From assembly GCA_029936315.1 (NCBI GenBank), contig JAPYTD010000026.1:1-58048 (forward strand): a DNA stretch of 58,048 bases. Direction: 5' to 3'. Both the position numbers and the translations under genes were made by a program. Every line of letters begins with the position of its first letter. The first letter of the stretch is position 1. Source of the stretch: Planctomycetota bacterium (GTDB lineage: Bacteria > Planctomycetota > UBA1135 > UBA2386). Below the pieces are notes generated by a model. That model searched no databases. It was not told the origin of the DNA and saw only the letters and a list, made by a program, of their open reading frames with translations. Positions 9,423 through 17,474 of this stretch are shown here, piece by piece.

Positions 9423-10235
9423 ATGGCCGCACTCCGAATCCTCGTAACTGGCTCGCAGGGCTTTCTCGGCGCCTACGTCGCTGCTGCAATCAAGAACGCC
9501 GGCCATGTTGCGTTGACGACGTCGCGCAGTGGTGGTGATGCGCAGGTCGACTTGTTGGCGCCGGGCATGGTCGCCGCGGTCACCGAAGGCCTGCGGCCGG
9601 ATGTCGTCGTGCACCTCGCCGCGATGTCTCGCATGAGCGAATGCCAGGCCGATCCCGAGCAGGCTTCGCGCGTCAATTCCGCCCTGCCCGAGCTTTGGGC
9701 CGAACGCTTTGGCGGCAGGTTGTTGTTCGCCTCGACCGACCTCGTCTTCGATGGTCGCAGCGGTCCCTACGATGAAGATGCGCCGCCCGCGCCGTTGTCG
9801 GCGTATGGCTCAAGCAAGGCCGACGGCGAAGATCGGGTGCGTGACCATGGTGGTCGGGTCGTGCGCTTGCCGTTGTTGTTTGGGGCGGACGACGCCGGTC
9901 GCGGTGCAACGGCGTCGTTGCGCCAAGCGATTGCCGGCGGCGAACGCTATTCGTTGTTCACCAACGAGTATCGATCGCCGCTGCACGCCGCCGATGCGGC
10001 GCAGGCGTTGGTAGAGTTCGTCATCGACCCCGATGGCCCGAACCTATTCCATCTGCCGGGACCCGAACGGGTGTCGCGTTGGCAGTTGGCGCAGCGCTTC
10101 ACGAGCGCGCAGGGTTTGCCAGTGGATACGTTGGACTCGATCGAGTGCCAGGATCCACTGCGTCCGCGTGATGTGTCGCTGCTGGGTGCGTGGAGCGCTT
10201 CGCGCTCGTTGCACGAGATGCTGTTGGACTGTTAA
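9423..10235 (+). CDS. RmlD-like NAD(P)-dependent sugar epimerase/reductase (extended SDR)
   Basis: The 270-residue product has an N-terminal Rossmann motif ILVTGSQGFLGAYV (G-x-x-G-x-x-G), an Asp-containing region VDLLAPG, the VVHLAAMS strand, FASTDLVFDG and the catalytic Y-x-x-x-K as YGSSKADGE. The order and length fit dTDP-4-dehydrorhamnose reductase and related sugar-nucleotide reductases. The STDLVFDG segment matches the STD-Y/L-VFDG signature of that family. Enzymes of this group supply deoxysugars for surface glycans. No rmlA/B/C neighbours are present, so the exact substrate is uncertain; a nucleotide-sugar epimerase remains possible. The stop TAA overlaps the convergent stop of the next gene in a shared TTAA. 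Confidence 0.8.
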   Translation: MAALRILVTGSQGFLGAYVAAAIKNAGHVALTTSRSGGDAQVDLLAPGMVAAVTEGLRPDVVVHLAAMSRMSECQADPEQASRVNSALPELWAERFGGRLLFASTDLVFDGRSGPYDEDAPPAPLSAYGSSKADGEDRVRDHGGRVVRLPLLFGADDAGRGATASLRQAIAGGERYSLFTNEYRSPLHAADAAQALVEFVIDPDGPNLFHLPGPERVSRWQLAQRFTSAQGLPVDTLDSIECQDPLRPRDVSLLGAWSASRSLHEMLLDC

Positions 10236-12466
10236 TTGCCGCCGCGGCGGCGGCCCCGGGCTCCGCGCTGATTGTTGTTGCCGCCTTGACTGCTCGGCGG
10301 TTGGCCACGCGAACGCTGCTCATACTCTGGCAACGTGAACGCTTCGCGCGGCAGCTTCTTCAGTGCTTCGGCCAAGCGCTCCTGCAGGTCGAGATCCTTC
10401 GCGTCGATCGCGCGGCCGCGCAGCATCTCGGCGGTTTGCATCGCGGTGATGCTGAGGCCATCGACCGCGGCGGCGGCCGTCGGGCAGATCGAGAACACCT
10501 GCTGCAACTCGAAGAACGTCAGGTCGAGGTCACTGCCTTGCAGCGCCAGGCGCGCGAGGCCACCGTGGGCCATTGCCTCGTAGTGCGCCGCGTCGGTGCC
10601 GCCGGTGGCCTTCTTGTAAGCCGTGAAGTGCGTCAACGCCAGGCGGTAGCAAGCCTTCGCCTTGTCCGGGCGCTGGCGGCGGCGGTGTTGTTCGGCCGAG
10701 ACCAGCGACGCATAACCGGCGAACCACGGCATGACGCTCGGTGCATCGGCAGCGGCAAGGCGCGCTTTGTAGTCGGACTCGAGCAGCTTGATGCCGCCTC
10801 TGCGCAGCAGTTGCGCGCGCAGACGTTGGTGCAACGCAGCCGAAGCGGGGAAGCGCTTCAGGCCGTGCTCGAGCACGAGTTCGGTGTCCGGCGAGCGGAA
10901 GAAGTTGAGGAAGTCGTAGTGGTCGGCGACGTGCGATTCGGTGCCGAGTGGATGCTTGAGCAACAGGCTGTAGGCCGTGTGCACATCGGTCATCCAGACA
11001 CCTGGCCACTTCTGCTGATCACGAACGGCCTTCTGGATCGCGAACTGGCGGCCGTGGGCGAACAGCGTCAGTACTTCCATCGCCAGACGGCCGGGGGCAT
11101 CCGGCGGTAGCTGCGGCATCGCCTCGGCAGCGAGCTTGTGGGCCTGACGGTGGCGGCCGGTCTGCTTGTGCAGGATGGCTTGCAACGCGGTGGGGCGCCA
11201 GCCGACGGCACCGGCGGCAATGGCCTGCTGGATGTGTCGTGAGGCGTCGTCGAACAGCATGCTTCGTTGCCGTTCCGTCATGCGAACTGCGCCGCGGCCG
11301 ACTCCGGCAACCAGTTCGAGTGCCTGCAGCAAGCTGGACTCGGCGACGTCGAGGTGTGCGACCGGATCGTTGGGCTTTGCAGCAAGCACATGGTCGCGTT
11401 GCAGAGCGACCGCAGCTCGGTCAACCGGTACGGCACCTTGGTATGCCTCACCGACTAGCACGCTCTGCCACTTCTTGCCGTCGATCGTGGACTTGCCAGA
11501 ATCCAGTCCCTTGTGCGCGGTTGCCAACGTGCGCGCGTGGGTTGACGTCGCACTGAAGCCGTCGAGTGCCTCGATCAGGCCCTGTCGTTCGGCAGGAGCC
11601 AGCGGGCCGCGCAGCGTGTCGGCGATCAGCTCGATCGCGAGCGGGTCCTTGGTCTGCTGCATGCCAACGCGCGCCTTCTTGGCGAGGTCGGGGTCGATGC
11701 CGTACGACGCTTGCCGCAGCAGTTCGAGCGGCACGTTCTCGCCGGCGTTCAGGCCGAGGTCAAGCATGCGTCGGCGCAGTGCCTGGTCGGCCGCGGCAAA
11801 CTCCTTCTCAATCGCTTCGCGGTCGGCGCTGTCAGCGCTCGTGATGCGCTCCGCCAGCGAGCGGTCGCCCTTGACGATCGGCGGCGCCTGGATCTTGCGA
11901 TTGGCGATGCCGTCCGTGAGCGTCTTGAAGACCGAGTCGGTGTCCCACGTATAGAACACGTCGTAGACCTCAGAGCCGTCCAGCTCGACCATGATGTGGC
12001 GCGGCGAGATGCGCTTGCCGTCGAGGAACTTCTTGTAGACGAGCGGTTCGAGAGCGATGTGCTCGCCGCACGTGATGCAGCCGAGGCGCGGGCACGGGAT
12101 GCGTCGGCCCTGGTCATCGTAGTCGCGCGGGTTGTGCCGGTAGACCGACGCCATCACGCAGATGTATGGCTCGAACAGCTTTGCGATCTGCGGGTCGCGG
12201 TAGCGCACGCCGGCGTAGTGTTCGCTGGCGATCTCACCGTCCATGTTGACGCAGACGAGGATCGGCTTCTTGGTCTGTTGCGACAGTCGCACCGCGTCCT
12301 GCCAGGTTCGCTGCCAGCGGATTTGCACCGGCTTGGCCCAATCAGAGGCGGTGGGCGCATACCACATCTGCTCGGGCACGAGGCCCTGTGGTTGGGGCAC
12401 GCCTTCTTGCGCGAGCGCAGCGGGCAGTAGGGACAGCAAGAACAGTGGGGTCAGCGAACGACGCAT
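10232..12466 (-). CDS. Exported thioredoxin-like / TPR protein
   Basis: The 744-residue product starts with a signal peptide (MRRSLTPLFLLSLLPAALAQ, cleavage likely after ALA). A thioredoxin-fold segment follows at about residues 45-190: KKPILVCVNMDGE is the typical first strand, and a later region holds several cysteines (CPRLGCITCGEH). The remaining ~500 residues are helical TPR-type repeats with TERQRSMLFDDASRHIQQAI and similar pairs. The end is a basic, glycine/arginine-rich tail (GGNNNQRGARGRRRGGN). The start at 12466 is chosen because the signal peptide begins there. Probably periplasmic; substrate and redox activity are unproven because the usual C-x-x-C is displaced from the first strand. 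It resembles the truncated gene at the end of the window in having an exported thioredoxin-like fold. Confidence 0.75.
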   Translation of the reverse strand: MRRSLTPLFLLSLLPAALAQEGVPQPQGLVPEQMWYAPTASDWAKPVQIRWQRTWQDAVRLSQQTKKPILVCVNMDGEIASEHYAGVRYRDPQIAKLFEPYICVMASVYRHNPRDYDDQGRRIPCPRLGCITCGEHIALEPLVYKKFLDGKRISPRHIMVELDGSEVYDVFYTWDTDSVFKTLTDGIANRKIQAPPIVKGDRSLAERITSADSADREAIEKEFAAADQALRRRMLDLGLNAGENVPLELLRQASYGIDPDLAKKARVGMQQTKDPLAIELIADTLRGPLAPAERQGLIEALDGFSATSTHARTLATAHKGLDSGKSTIDGKKWQSVLVGEAYQGAVPVDRAAVALQRDHVLAAKPNDPVAHLDVAESSLLQALELVAGVGRGAVRMTERQRSMLFDDASRHIQQAIAAGAVGWRPTALQAILHKQTGRHRQAHKLAAEAMPQLPPDAPGRLAMEVLTLFAHGRQFAIQKAVRDQQKWPGVWMTDVHTAYSLLLKHPLGTESHVADHYDFLNFFRSPDTELVLEHGLKRFPASAALHQRLRAQLLRRGGIKLLESDYKARLAAADAPSVMPWFAGYASLVSAEQHRRRQRPDKAKACYRLALTHFTAYKKATGGTDAAHYEAMAHGGLARLALQGSDLDLTFFELQQVFSICPTAAAAVDGLSITAMQTAEMLRGRAIDAKDLDLQERLAEALKKLPREAFTLPEYEQRSRGQPPSSQGGNNNQRGARGRRRGGN

Positions 12467-12638
12467 GGCAGGCAGGATAGCCGAACCAGCTGTGATAGGT
12501 GGCGAATCGACTCGCCAGTTCCGTGTCGATTTCGTGCCGTTCTGGTCAATCCCGCTGGCCGCGCAGTGCGTCGCTCGCCGAGCCACGCTGGCGAACAATG
12601 CGCGCCTCACCGTTATCGACCATCACTTCGGCAGCTGG

Positions 12639-12974
12639 GTGGCTCAAGAATCCCGTTGGGCTGTAGGTCAGGCCGTAGGCGCCGGCGAGACCATTCTGGG
12701 CTGGCTGCTGCCAACGTTGGTCGTTGGCGTGCCCCTGATGTGGTTTCTCGGCCAGCTATTGGACCGGTTGCACGCCGATGTTCGGGTCTGGTCGCTTGCG
12801 GCAGTGGTTGGTGCGGCTACCGCGGGGTTCTTGATGCTGCCGTCCTACACGCATCTCGATTCCGCCTTCGAACGGCACGGCAGCTTCTGGGCGTTCATGT
12901 TTTGCTCGCTCCAGTTGGGAAGCTACGGCGCGACGCTGCTACTGTTGGTGTTCTCGGCCGGTCGCCGTTCGTAG
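12639..12974 (+). CDS. Small membrane protein, three transmembrane segments
   Basis: From a GTG at 12639 the frame gives 111 residues with three hydrophobic segments: TILGWLLPTLVVGVPLMWFL, VWSLAAVVGAATAGFLML and MFCSLQLGSYGATLLLLVF. The start is not certain because the frame stays open upstream into the divergent gene's leader; GTG 12639 is the last good start before the first membrane segment. No family was recognised. It ends 5 bp before the cytidine deaminase gene, so the two are probably cotranscribed, but a role in nucleoside uptake is only a guess; three segments are too few for a known nucleoside transporter. Confidence 0.5.
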   Translation: MAQESRWAVGQAVGAGETILGWLLPTLVVGVPLMWFLGQLLDRLHADVRVWSLAAVVGAATAGFLMLPSYTHLDSAFERHGSFWAFMFCSLQLGSYGATLLLLVFSAGRRS

Positions 12975-12979
12975 ACTTG

Positions 12980-13378
12980 ATGACGCCAGAACAACAAGAG
13001 CAACTCGTAGCGAAAGCCCGCGAAGTTCGCGATAACGGCTACGCGCCGGCCTCCAAGTTTTTGGTCGGTGCCGCGGTGCTGACCGACGACGGTCGCGTGT
13101 TCGTCGGTTGCAACGTTGAGAACGCGAGCTATGGCTTGACGATCTGTGCGGAGCGCGGCGCCGTTTGTGCAGCCGTTGCGGCGGGGGCGCGGCGAGTGGT
13201 TGCGGTCGCCGTGGTCACGGGGCTGCCAGAGCCTGCACGACCGTGCGGTGCTTGCCGGCAAGTGTTGGCCGAGTTTGGCTACGACATGCAGGTTGTGTTG
13301 GTGGGCAGTGGCGACGGGGTTGTGACGACGACGCTGGCGAAGCTGTTGCCCGAGCCGTTCACGTTTGGCGACCTCTAG
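12980..13378 (+). CDS. cdd: Cytidine deaminase
   Basis: The 132-residue product is the size of the small homotetrameric cytidine deaminases. The zinc site is complete: NVENASYGLTICAERGAV contains the substrate-binding N-x-E-N and the C-A-E-R with the ligand cysteine and catalytic glutamate, and PCGACRQVLAEF gives the P-C-x-x-C pair. The N-terminal YAPASKFLVGAAVLTDDG is also typical. It deaminates cytidine and deoxycytidine to uridine and deoxyuridine. Its place ahead of deoC and the pyrimidine-nucleoside phosphorylase argues for a salvage/catabolic role: its product feeds the phosphorylase. The ATG at 12980 is used; a TTG lies immediately before it. Confidence 0.95.
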   Translation: MTPEQQEQLVAKAREVRDNGYAPASKFLVGAAVLTDDGRVFVGCNVENASYGLTICAERGAVCAAVAAGARRVVAVAVVTGLPEPARPCGACRQVLAEFGYDMQVVLVGSGDGVVTTTLAKLLPEPFTFGDL

Positions 13379-13413
13379 GCTCTGCTCACACTGCCGCCGG
13401 CACTGCACCACGC

Positions 13414-13566
13414 TCATACGCGCGCAACGTCCTCGCCGGGGATGCTGAGCACGGTCTCGTTGAACTCAAACACGCAGGCATCGCCACTCCAGATTCCGCC
13501 GGCGATCCGAAGCTGGCCCTTGTGGCCGTTCTCGAGATTCTGGACTGGGCAGCGGTGCTCAAACAT
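13414..13566 (-). CDS. Possible small protein, 50 residues
   Basis: The 306-bp spacer between cdd and deoC holds a minus-strand frame from ATG 13566 to TGA 13414. Its codons end mostly in G or C like those of real genes here, and the sequence is not low-complexity (MFEHRCPVQNLENGHKGQL at the start, SIPGEDVARV at the end). The same frame remains open upstream to a TAG near 13620 without another standard start, so this could be the 3' remnant of a longer gene. No family was recognised and no Shine-Dalgarno sequence is evident. The rest of the spacer shows nothing else convincing. Confidence 0.4.
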   Translation of the reverse strand: MFEHRCPVQNLENGHKGQLRIAGGIWSGDACVFEFNETVLSIPGEDVARV

Positions 13567-13684
13567 GTTGTCGATCGATCGAGACCCTTGGTAGCACCGC
13601 TGGAGGAACTGCCCCTGCTATCGTAGCTTCGGCAGGCAACCGTCGACATCCGGTGGTTCTCCGGGCACGATCCGAGAGCCAATC

Positions 13685-14593
13685 ATGTCCGGATCGCTAT
13701 CCCCAACCGAGTTCCGTGTGCCGCCGGTCGACGCCGTTGCGTTGGAGGCGCGTACTGCTGATCTCGCCACGCGTTCGATCAAGAAAGACGCCAAGGTGCA
13801 GGGTCTGAAACTCGCGATTGCGATGATGGACCTGACCACGCTCGAGGGCATGGACTCGCCCGGCAAGGTCCGGCAGCTGTGCCAGAAGGCGGTGGCGCCG
13901 TTGCCGGCCCGCACCGACATCCCGAGTTGCGCGGCGGTGTGTGTCTATCCGGACCTCGTCAAGATTGCGGCGCAGGCCGTTGCCGGCAGTGGCGTGCGGG
14001 TCGCGTCGGTAGCGACCGGCTTCCCGTCGGGGCGCACGGATCGCCGTACCAAGTTGCGCGAGGTTGAACTGGCGGTGCGTGCCGGTGCGTCGGAGATCGA
14101 CATGGTGATCGACCGCGGCGCGTTCTTGTCGGGTCGTTACGGGGCGGTCTACGACGAAGTGTGCGCGGTCAAGGAGGCGTGCGGGGACGCGCACTTGAAG
14201 GTCATCCTCGAGACCGGCGAACTGAAGACCTACGACAACGTGCGGCGCGCGAGTCGCATTGCGATCCTCGGTGGCGCCGACTTCATCAAGACCAGCACCG
14301 GCAAGGTGTCGCCGGCGAGCACGCGACCGGTGGCGTTGTTGATGCTCGAAACCGTTCGTGATCACTACCTCGAGACGGGCAAGATGGTTGGCGTCAAGGC
14401 AGCGGGCGGCATCCGTTCGGCAAAGGACGCACTGCGATACCTCGTGTTGGTCGCGGAGACTTGTGGTGACGCGTGGCTGTCGCCTGAGTGGTTCCGGTTT
14501 GGCGCGAGCTCGCTGCTCAACGATGTGTTGATGCAGCTTGAGAAGCAGCGCACTGGGCGTTATCAGCGAGGCACCGACTTCAGTACGGATTGA
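13685..14593 (+). CDS. deoC: Deoxyribose-phosphate aldolase
   Basis: The 302-residue TIM-barrel enzyme carries the DeoC motifs: the early MDLTTLEG (D-x-T), SCAAVCVYP, VASVATGFPSG, EIDMVIDRGAFL (the D-M-V-I-N/D strand), LKVILETGEL (the Lys that assists catalysis), DFIKTSTGK (Schiff-base Lys in the K-T-S-T-G motif) and VGVKAAGGIR. It cleaves 2-deoxyribose 5-phosphate into glyceraldehyde 3-phosphate and acetaldehyde. It is longer than the ~220-260 residues of short DeoC forms, with extra N-terminal residues. The TGA at 14591-14593 lies two bases before the ATG of the aldehyde dehydrogenase gene, whose product would remove the acetaldehyde. Identity is very confident. Confidence 0.95.
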   Translation: MSGSLSPTEFRVPPVDAVALEARTADLATRSIKKDAKVQGLKLAIAMMDLTTLEGMDSPGKVRQLCQKAVAPLPARTDIPSCAAVCVYPDLVKIAAQAVAGSGVRVASVATGFPSGRTDRRTKLREVELAVRAGASEIDMVIDRGAFLSGRYGAVYDEVCAVKEACGDAHLKVILETGELKTYDNVRRASRIAILGGADFIKTSTGKVSPASTRPVALLMLETVRDHYLETGKMVGVKAAGGIRSAKDALRYLVLVAETCGDAWLSPEWFRFGASSLLNDVLMQLEKQRTGRYQRGTDFSTD

Positions 14594-14595
14594 TC

Positions 14596-16116
14596 ATGGC
14601 AAAGACCGACAACAAGACTTCGGTGCCGAAGCGCCGCGCGAACAACGGAAAGCTGAGTTTCGGTGGCAAGTGGCAGTACGCGAAGGCGCCCGAGAGCACC
14701 GATCACGTCGCTATCGAGGATCGCTACGGACTGTTCATTGGCGGCGCCTGGGTGCGGCCGAAGTCGGGCAAATACTTCGCGACGATCAATCCGGCGACGG
14801 AGAAGAAGATTGCCGAGGTTGCGCAGGCCAACAAGAAGGACGTCGACGCGGCGGTGCAGGCTGCCAAGAAGGCGCTGCCGGCGTGGCGCAAGCTGTCTGG
14901 CGATGACCGGGCGCGCTTCTTGTTTCGAATCGCGCGCATCCTGCAGGAGCGCGCGCGTGAGTTTGCGGTGCTGGAGACGCTGGACAACGGCAAGCCGATC
15001 AAGGAGACCCGCGACGTCGATGTGCCGTTGGCGGCGCAGCACTTCTTCTACCACGCGGGTTGGGCCGACAAACTCGAGTTGTTGTTCCCCGGCGAGAAGC
15101 CGGAGCCGGTTGGCGTGGTCGGGCAGATCATCCCATGGAACTTTCCGCTGCTGATGGCTGCGTGGAAGATTGCCCCCGCGTTGGCGGCGGGCAACACGGT
15201 CGTCATCAAGCCGGCCGAGACGTCGCCGTTGACCGCGCTGCGCTTGTGCGAGGTGTTTGAGCAGGCGGAGCTGCCGGCGGGCGTCGTCAACGTAGTTACC
15301 GGGGATGGTTCGACCGGTGCTGCGTTAGTGCGCCACCCCGATCTCAACAAGGTTGCCTTCACTGGCAGCACCGAAGTCGGCAAGGAGATCCAGAAAGCCG
15401 TTGCCGGTCGCTCGGTTGACCTGACGCTCGAACTCGGTGGCAAGGCGGCGCACCTCGTGTTTGAAGACGCGGCGCTAGACCAGGCCGTCGAAGGTGTTGT
15501 GCGCGGCATCTTCTTCAACCAGGGTCACGTCTGCTGCGCCGGTTCGCGCCTGATCGTGCAGGAGAGTGTGCACGACTTGTTTGTCCGCAAACTGCAGCGC
15601 CGCATGGCGCGCATCCGCGTCGGCGATCCGCTCGACAAGAACACCGACATGGGCGCGATCCACAGCTCGGAGCAGCTCATGCGCATCCGCGGCTTGGTGC
15701 AGTCCGGCGTTGACGAAGGTGCGGTGCTGTTCCAGCCGAAGTGTGCGCTGCCAAAGAACGGCTTCTGGTTTGTGCCGTCGATGTTCACTGGCGTCACCCA
15801 AAGCCATCGCATCTCGCGCGAAGAGATCTTCGGTCCGGTGTTGTCGGTGTCGACGTTCCGCACCCCGGAAGAAGCAGTCAAGAAGGCCAACGACACCAGC
15901 TACGGTTTGTCCGCCGGCATCTGGACCGACAAGGGGGCGCGCATTCTGTGGGTGGCTTCGCGCATTCGGGCCGGCATCGTTTGGAACAACACCTTCAACC
16001 TCTTCGATGCGGCGTCGCCGTTCGGAGGCTACCAGGAGAGCGGCTTTGGTCGTGAGGGCGGCCGCCAGGGGCTGCGCGCCTACGTCAAGCTTCGCTCGGG
16101 TCTGCTGCCGGGATAG
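14596..16116 (+). CDS. NAD(P)-dependent aldehyde dehydrogenase, full length
   Basis: The 506-residue product has all hallmarks of the ALDH superfamily: PWNFPLLMAAWKIAPALAAG, the cofactor-binding VIKPAETSPLTAL, FTGSTEVGKEI, the general-base glutamate in LTLELGGKAAH and the catalytic cysteine in FFNQGHVCCAGSR. The C-terminal FGPVLSV (the E-x-F-G-P pattern) and FGGYQESGFGREGG are also present. It starts 2 bp after deoC, so it very probably oxidises the acetaldehyde that DeoC releases. Non-acylating oxidation to acetate is the simplest prediction, because the sequence resembles classical ALDHs. A basic ~40-residue N-terminal extension rich in Lys precedes the ALDH fold. ATG 14596 is preferred to the overlapping TTG at 14590. 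Confidence 0.92.
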   Translation: MAKTDNKTSVPKRRANNGKLSFGGKWQYAKAPESTDHVAIEDRYGLFIGGAWVRPKSGKYFATINPATEKKIAEVAQANKKDVDAAVQAAKKALPAWRKLSGDDRARFLFRIARILQERAREFAVLETLDNGKPIKETRDVDVPLAAQHFFYHAGWADKLELLFPGEKPEPVGVVGQIIPWNFPLLMAAWKIAPALAAGNTVVIKPAETSPLTALRLCEVFEQAELPAGVVNVVTGDGSTGAALVRHPDLNKVAFTGSTEVGKEIQKAVAGRSVDLTLELGGKAAHLVFEDAALDQAVEGVVRGIFFNQGHVCCAGSRLIVQESVHDLFVRKLQRRMARIRVGDPLDKNTDMGAIHSSEQLMRIRGLVQSGVDEGAVLFQPKCALPKNGFWFVPSMFTGVTQSHRISREEIFGPVLSVSTFRTPEEAVKKANDTSYGLSAGIWTDKGARILWVASRIRAGIVWNNTFNLFDAASPFGGYQESGFGREGGRQGLRAYVKLRSGLLPG

Positions 16117-16153
16117 CGCGGAGCGCCTAAGGAATGGCTAGCATGGAGGCAGA

Positions 16154-17413
16154 GTGAATTGCCTACCGATGATCCTGGGTCTTGTGCTGGCCTCGGCCTT
16201 GCTTGGCCAGCAAGACAACAACAACGACACGAAGAAGGGTGACAGTCTGCCGCGTGTGTTCATGCGCCTCGCTGAGAACGAGGATGGCGGCCGTCTCGAA
16301 GTGCTGGTCGCCACCTACAAGCGCGGCGATGCGACGGTCACGTTGTGTGGCTGCGTGCACATCGCCGACCGGTCGTTCTACGACGCAATGCAAAAGCGCT
16401 TCGAAGCCTATGATGCCCTGCTCTATGAGTTGATCGCGGACGCGGATCTGCGCCCGTATCCCGGCATGCCTCGCGATGGGGGGCACTGGATTTCGATGGT
16501 GCAGGACGGCATGGGGTCCGGCCTCAAGCTGCAGGAGCAGTTCGAGTGCATGGACTACCGCCAGGACAACTTCGTGCACGCCGACATGACGGGCGAGCAG
16601 TGGCAGGATGCGCTTTCTGTTGCCGGCACGAGCGAACTCGGCGAGGTTCTGAGCATTGGTTCGCAGGACGTTGACCGCGAAGCAGAAGCCAAGCAGCAAC
16701 CGGTAGACCTGGTGAAGGCGTTCCGCAGCGGCGGTGGCATCTCCCATCTGCGCATCATGCTGGGTCGCGTTATGTGCAGCCCCGAGTCGAACCAGCAGCC
16801 GACCGTGATCATTCATGGTCGCAACGAACGTTGCCTCAAAGTGCTGCAGGAACAACTCGATGCGGGCAAGAAGAAGCTCGGCGTCTTCTATGGGGCGGCG
16901 CACATGCAGCACATGGAGCAGCGCTTGCTCAGGGACCTCGGTTGGAAGAAGGTTCGCGAAGAGTGGGTGATGGCGTGGGATTGCCGGCACAGTTCGTTCC
17001 CGAAAGCGGAGAAGGGGCTGAAAACCAAGCGCTATCGGGCGCGGCGCGACTTGCGCAAGTTGGCCGAGGCGGTGAAGCAGTGGTGCGTCAAGCACGAGGA
17101 CCTGGTCAAGAAGCGCCGTGCACCGACGTGGTTGGATCTGCGAGAGGACCGCGACAACGGCAAGCTGCCGGGCCGAGCAGACGGCAAGGACTCGTGGGGG
17201 CGTGCCTACGTACTGCGTATTCTCGATGGCGGCTTCGAAGTGCGCTGTCTCGGCAGTGACGGCAAGCCCGATACCGAAGACGATCTGGTCGAATCCCGGG
17301 TGCACAAGCCGGGCGGCGGGCTGTCGGAGATGACACGCAAGAAGGAGCCGCACGAGTTGCTGCGCAGGTCTTTCAAGAGGCGGGCGAAGATGACCATCAA
17401 GCCTGGCAAGTAG
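16154..17413 (+). CDS. Exported TraB/GumN-like protein fused to a GspG-like C-terminal domain
   Basis: The 419-residue product has a short signal peptide (hydrophobic MILGLVLASALLG). Residues ~30-270 resemble the TraB/GumN family: TLCGCVHIADRSFYDAM (G-x-x-H), YELIADAD and, later, GVFYGAAHMQHMEQRLL with a second G-A-x-H. From about residue 290 the sequence changes: helix KRYRARRDLRKLAEAVKQW, then DSWGRAYVLRI and GSDGKPDTEDDLVES. These match the D-P-W-G-x-P-Y and G-S-D-G-x-x-G-T-E-D-D-I pattern of type II secretion pseudopilin GspG C-terminal domains. The GTG start has a GGAGG four bases upstream (16145-16149). It sits between the two ALDH-type genes on the same strand. Function is unknown; both domain assignments rest on motifs. 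Confidence 0.65.
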   Translation: MNCLPMILGLVLASALLGQQDNNNDTKKGDSLPRVFMRLAENEDGGRLEVLVATYKRGDATVTLCGCVHIADRSFYDAMQKRFEAYDALLYELIADADLRPYPGMPRDGGHWISMVQDGMGSGLKLQEQFECMDYRQDNFVHADMTGEQWQDALSVAGTSELGEVLSIGSQDVDREAEAKQQPVDLVKAFRSGGGISHLRIMLGRVMCSPESNQQPTVIIHGRNERCLKVLQEQLDAGKKKLGVFYGAAHMQHMEQRLLRDLGWKKVREEWVMAWDCRHSSFPKAEKGLKTKRYRARRDLRKLAEAVKQWCVKHEDLVKKRRAPTWLDLREDRDNGKLPGRADGKDSWGRAYVLRILDGGFEVRCLGSDGKPDTEDDLVESRVHKPGGGLSEMTRKKEPHELLRRSFKRRAKMTIKPGK

Positions 17414-17474
17414 AAGTCGCCCAGTTGGGCAGCTGGTAGTTGCACCGCCCCGGGCCATACGGCACCGTGCTCGT

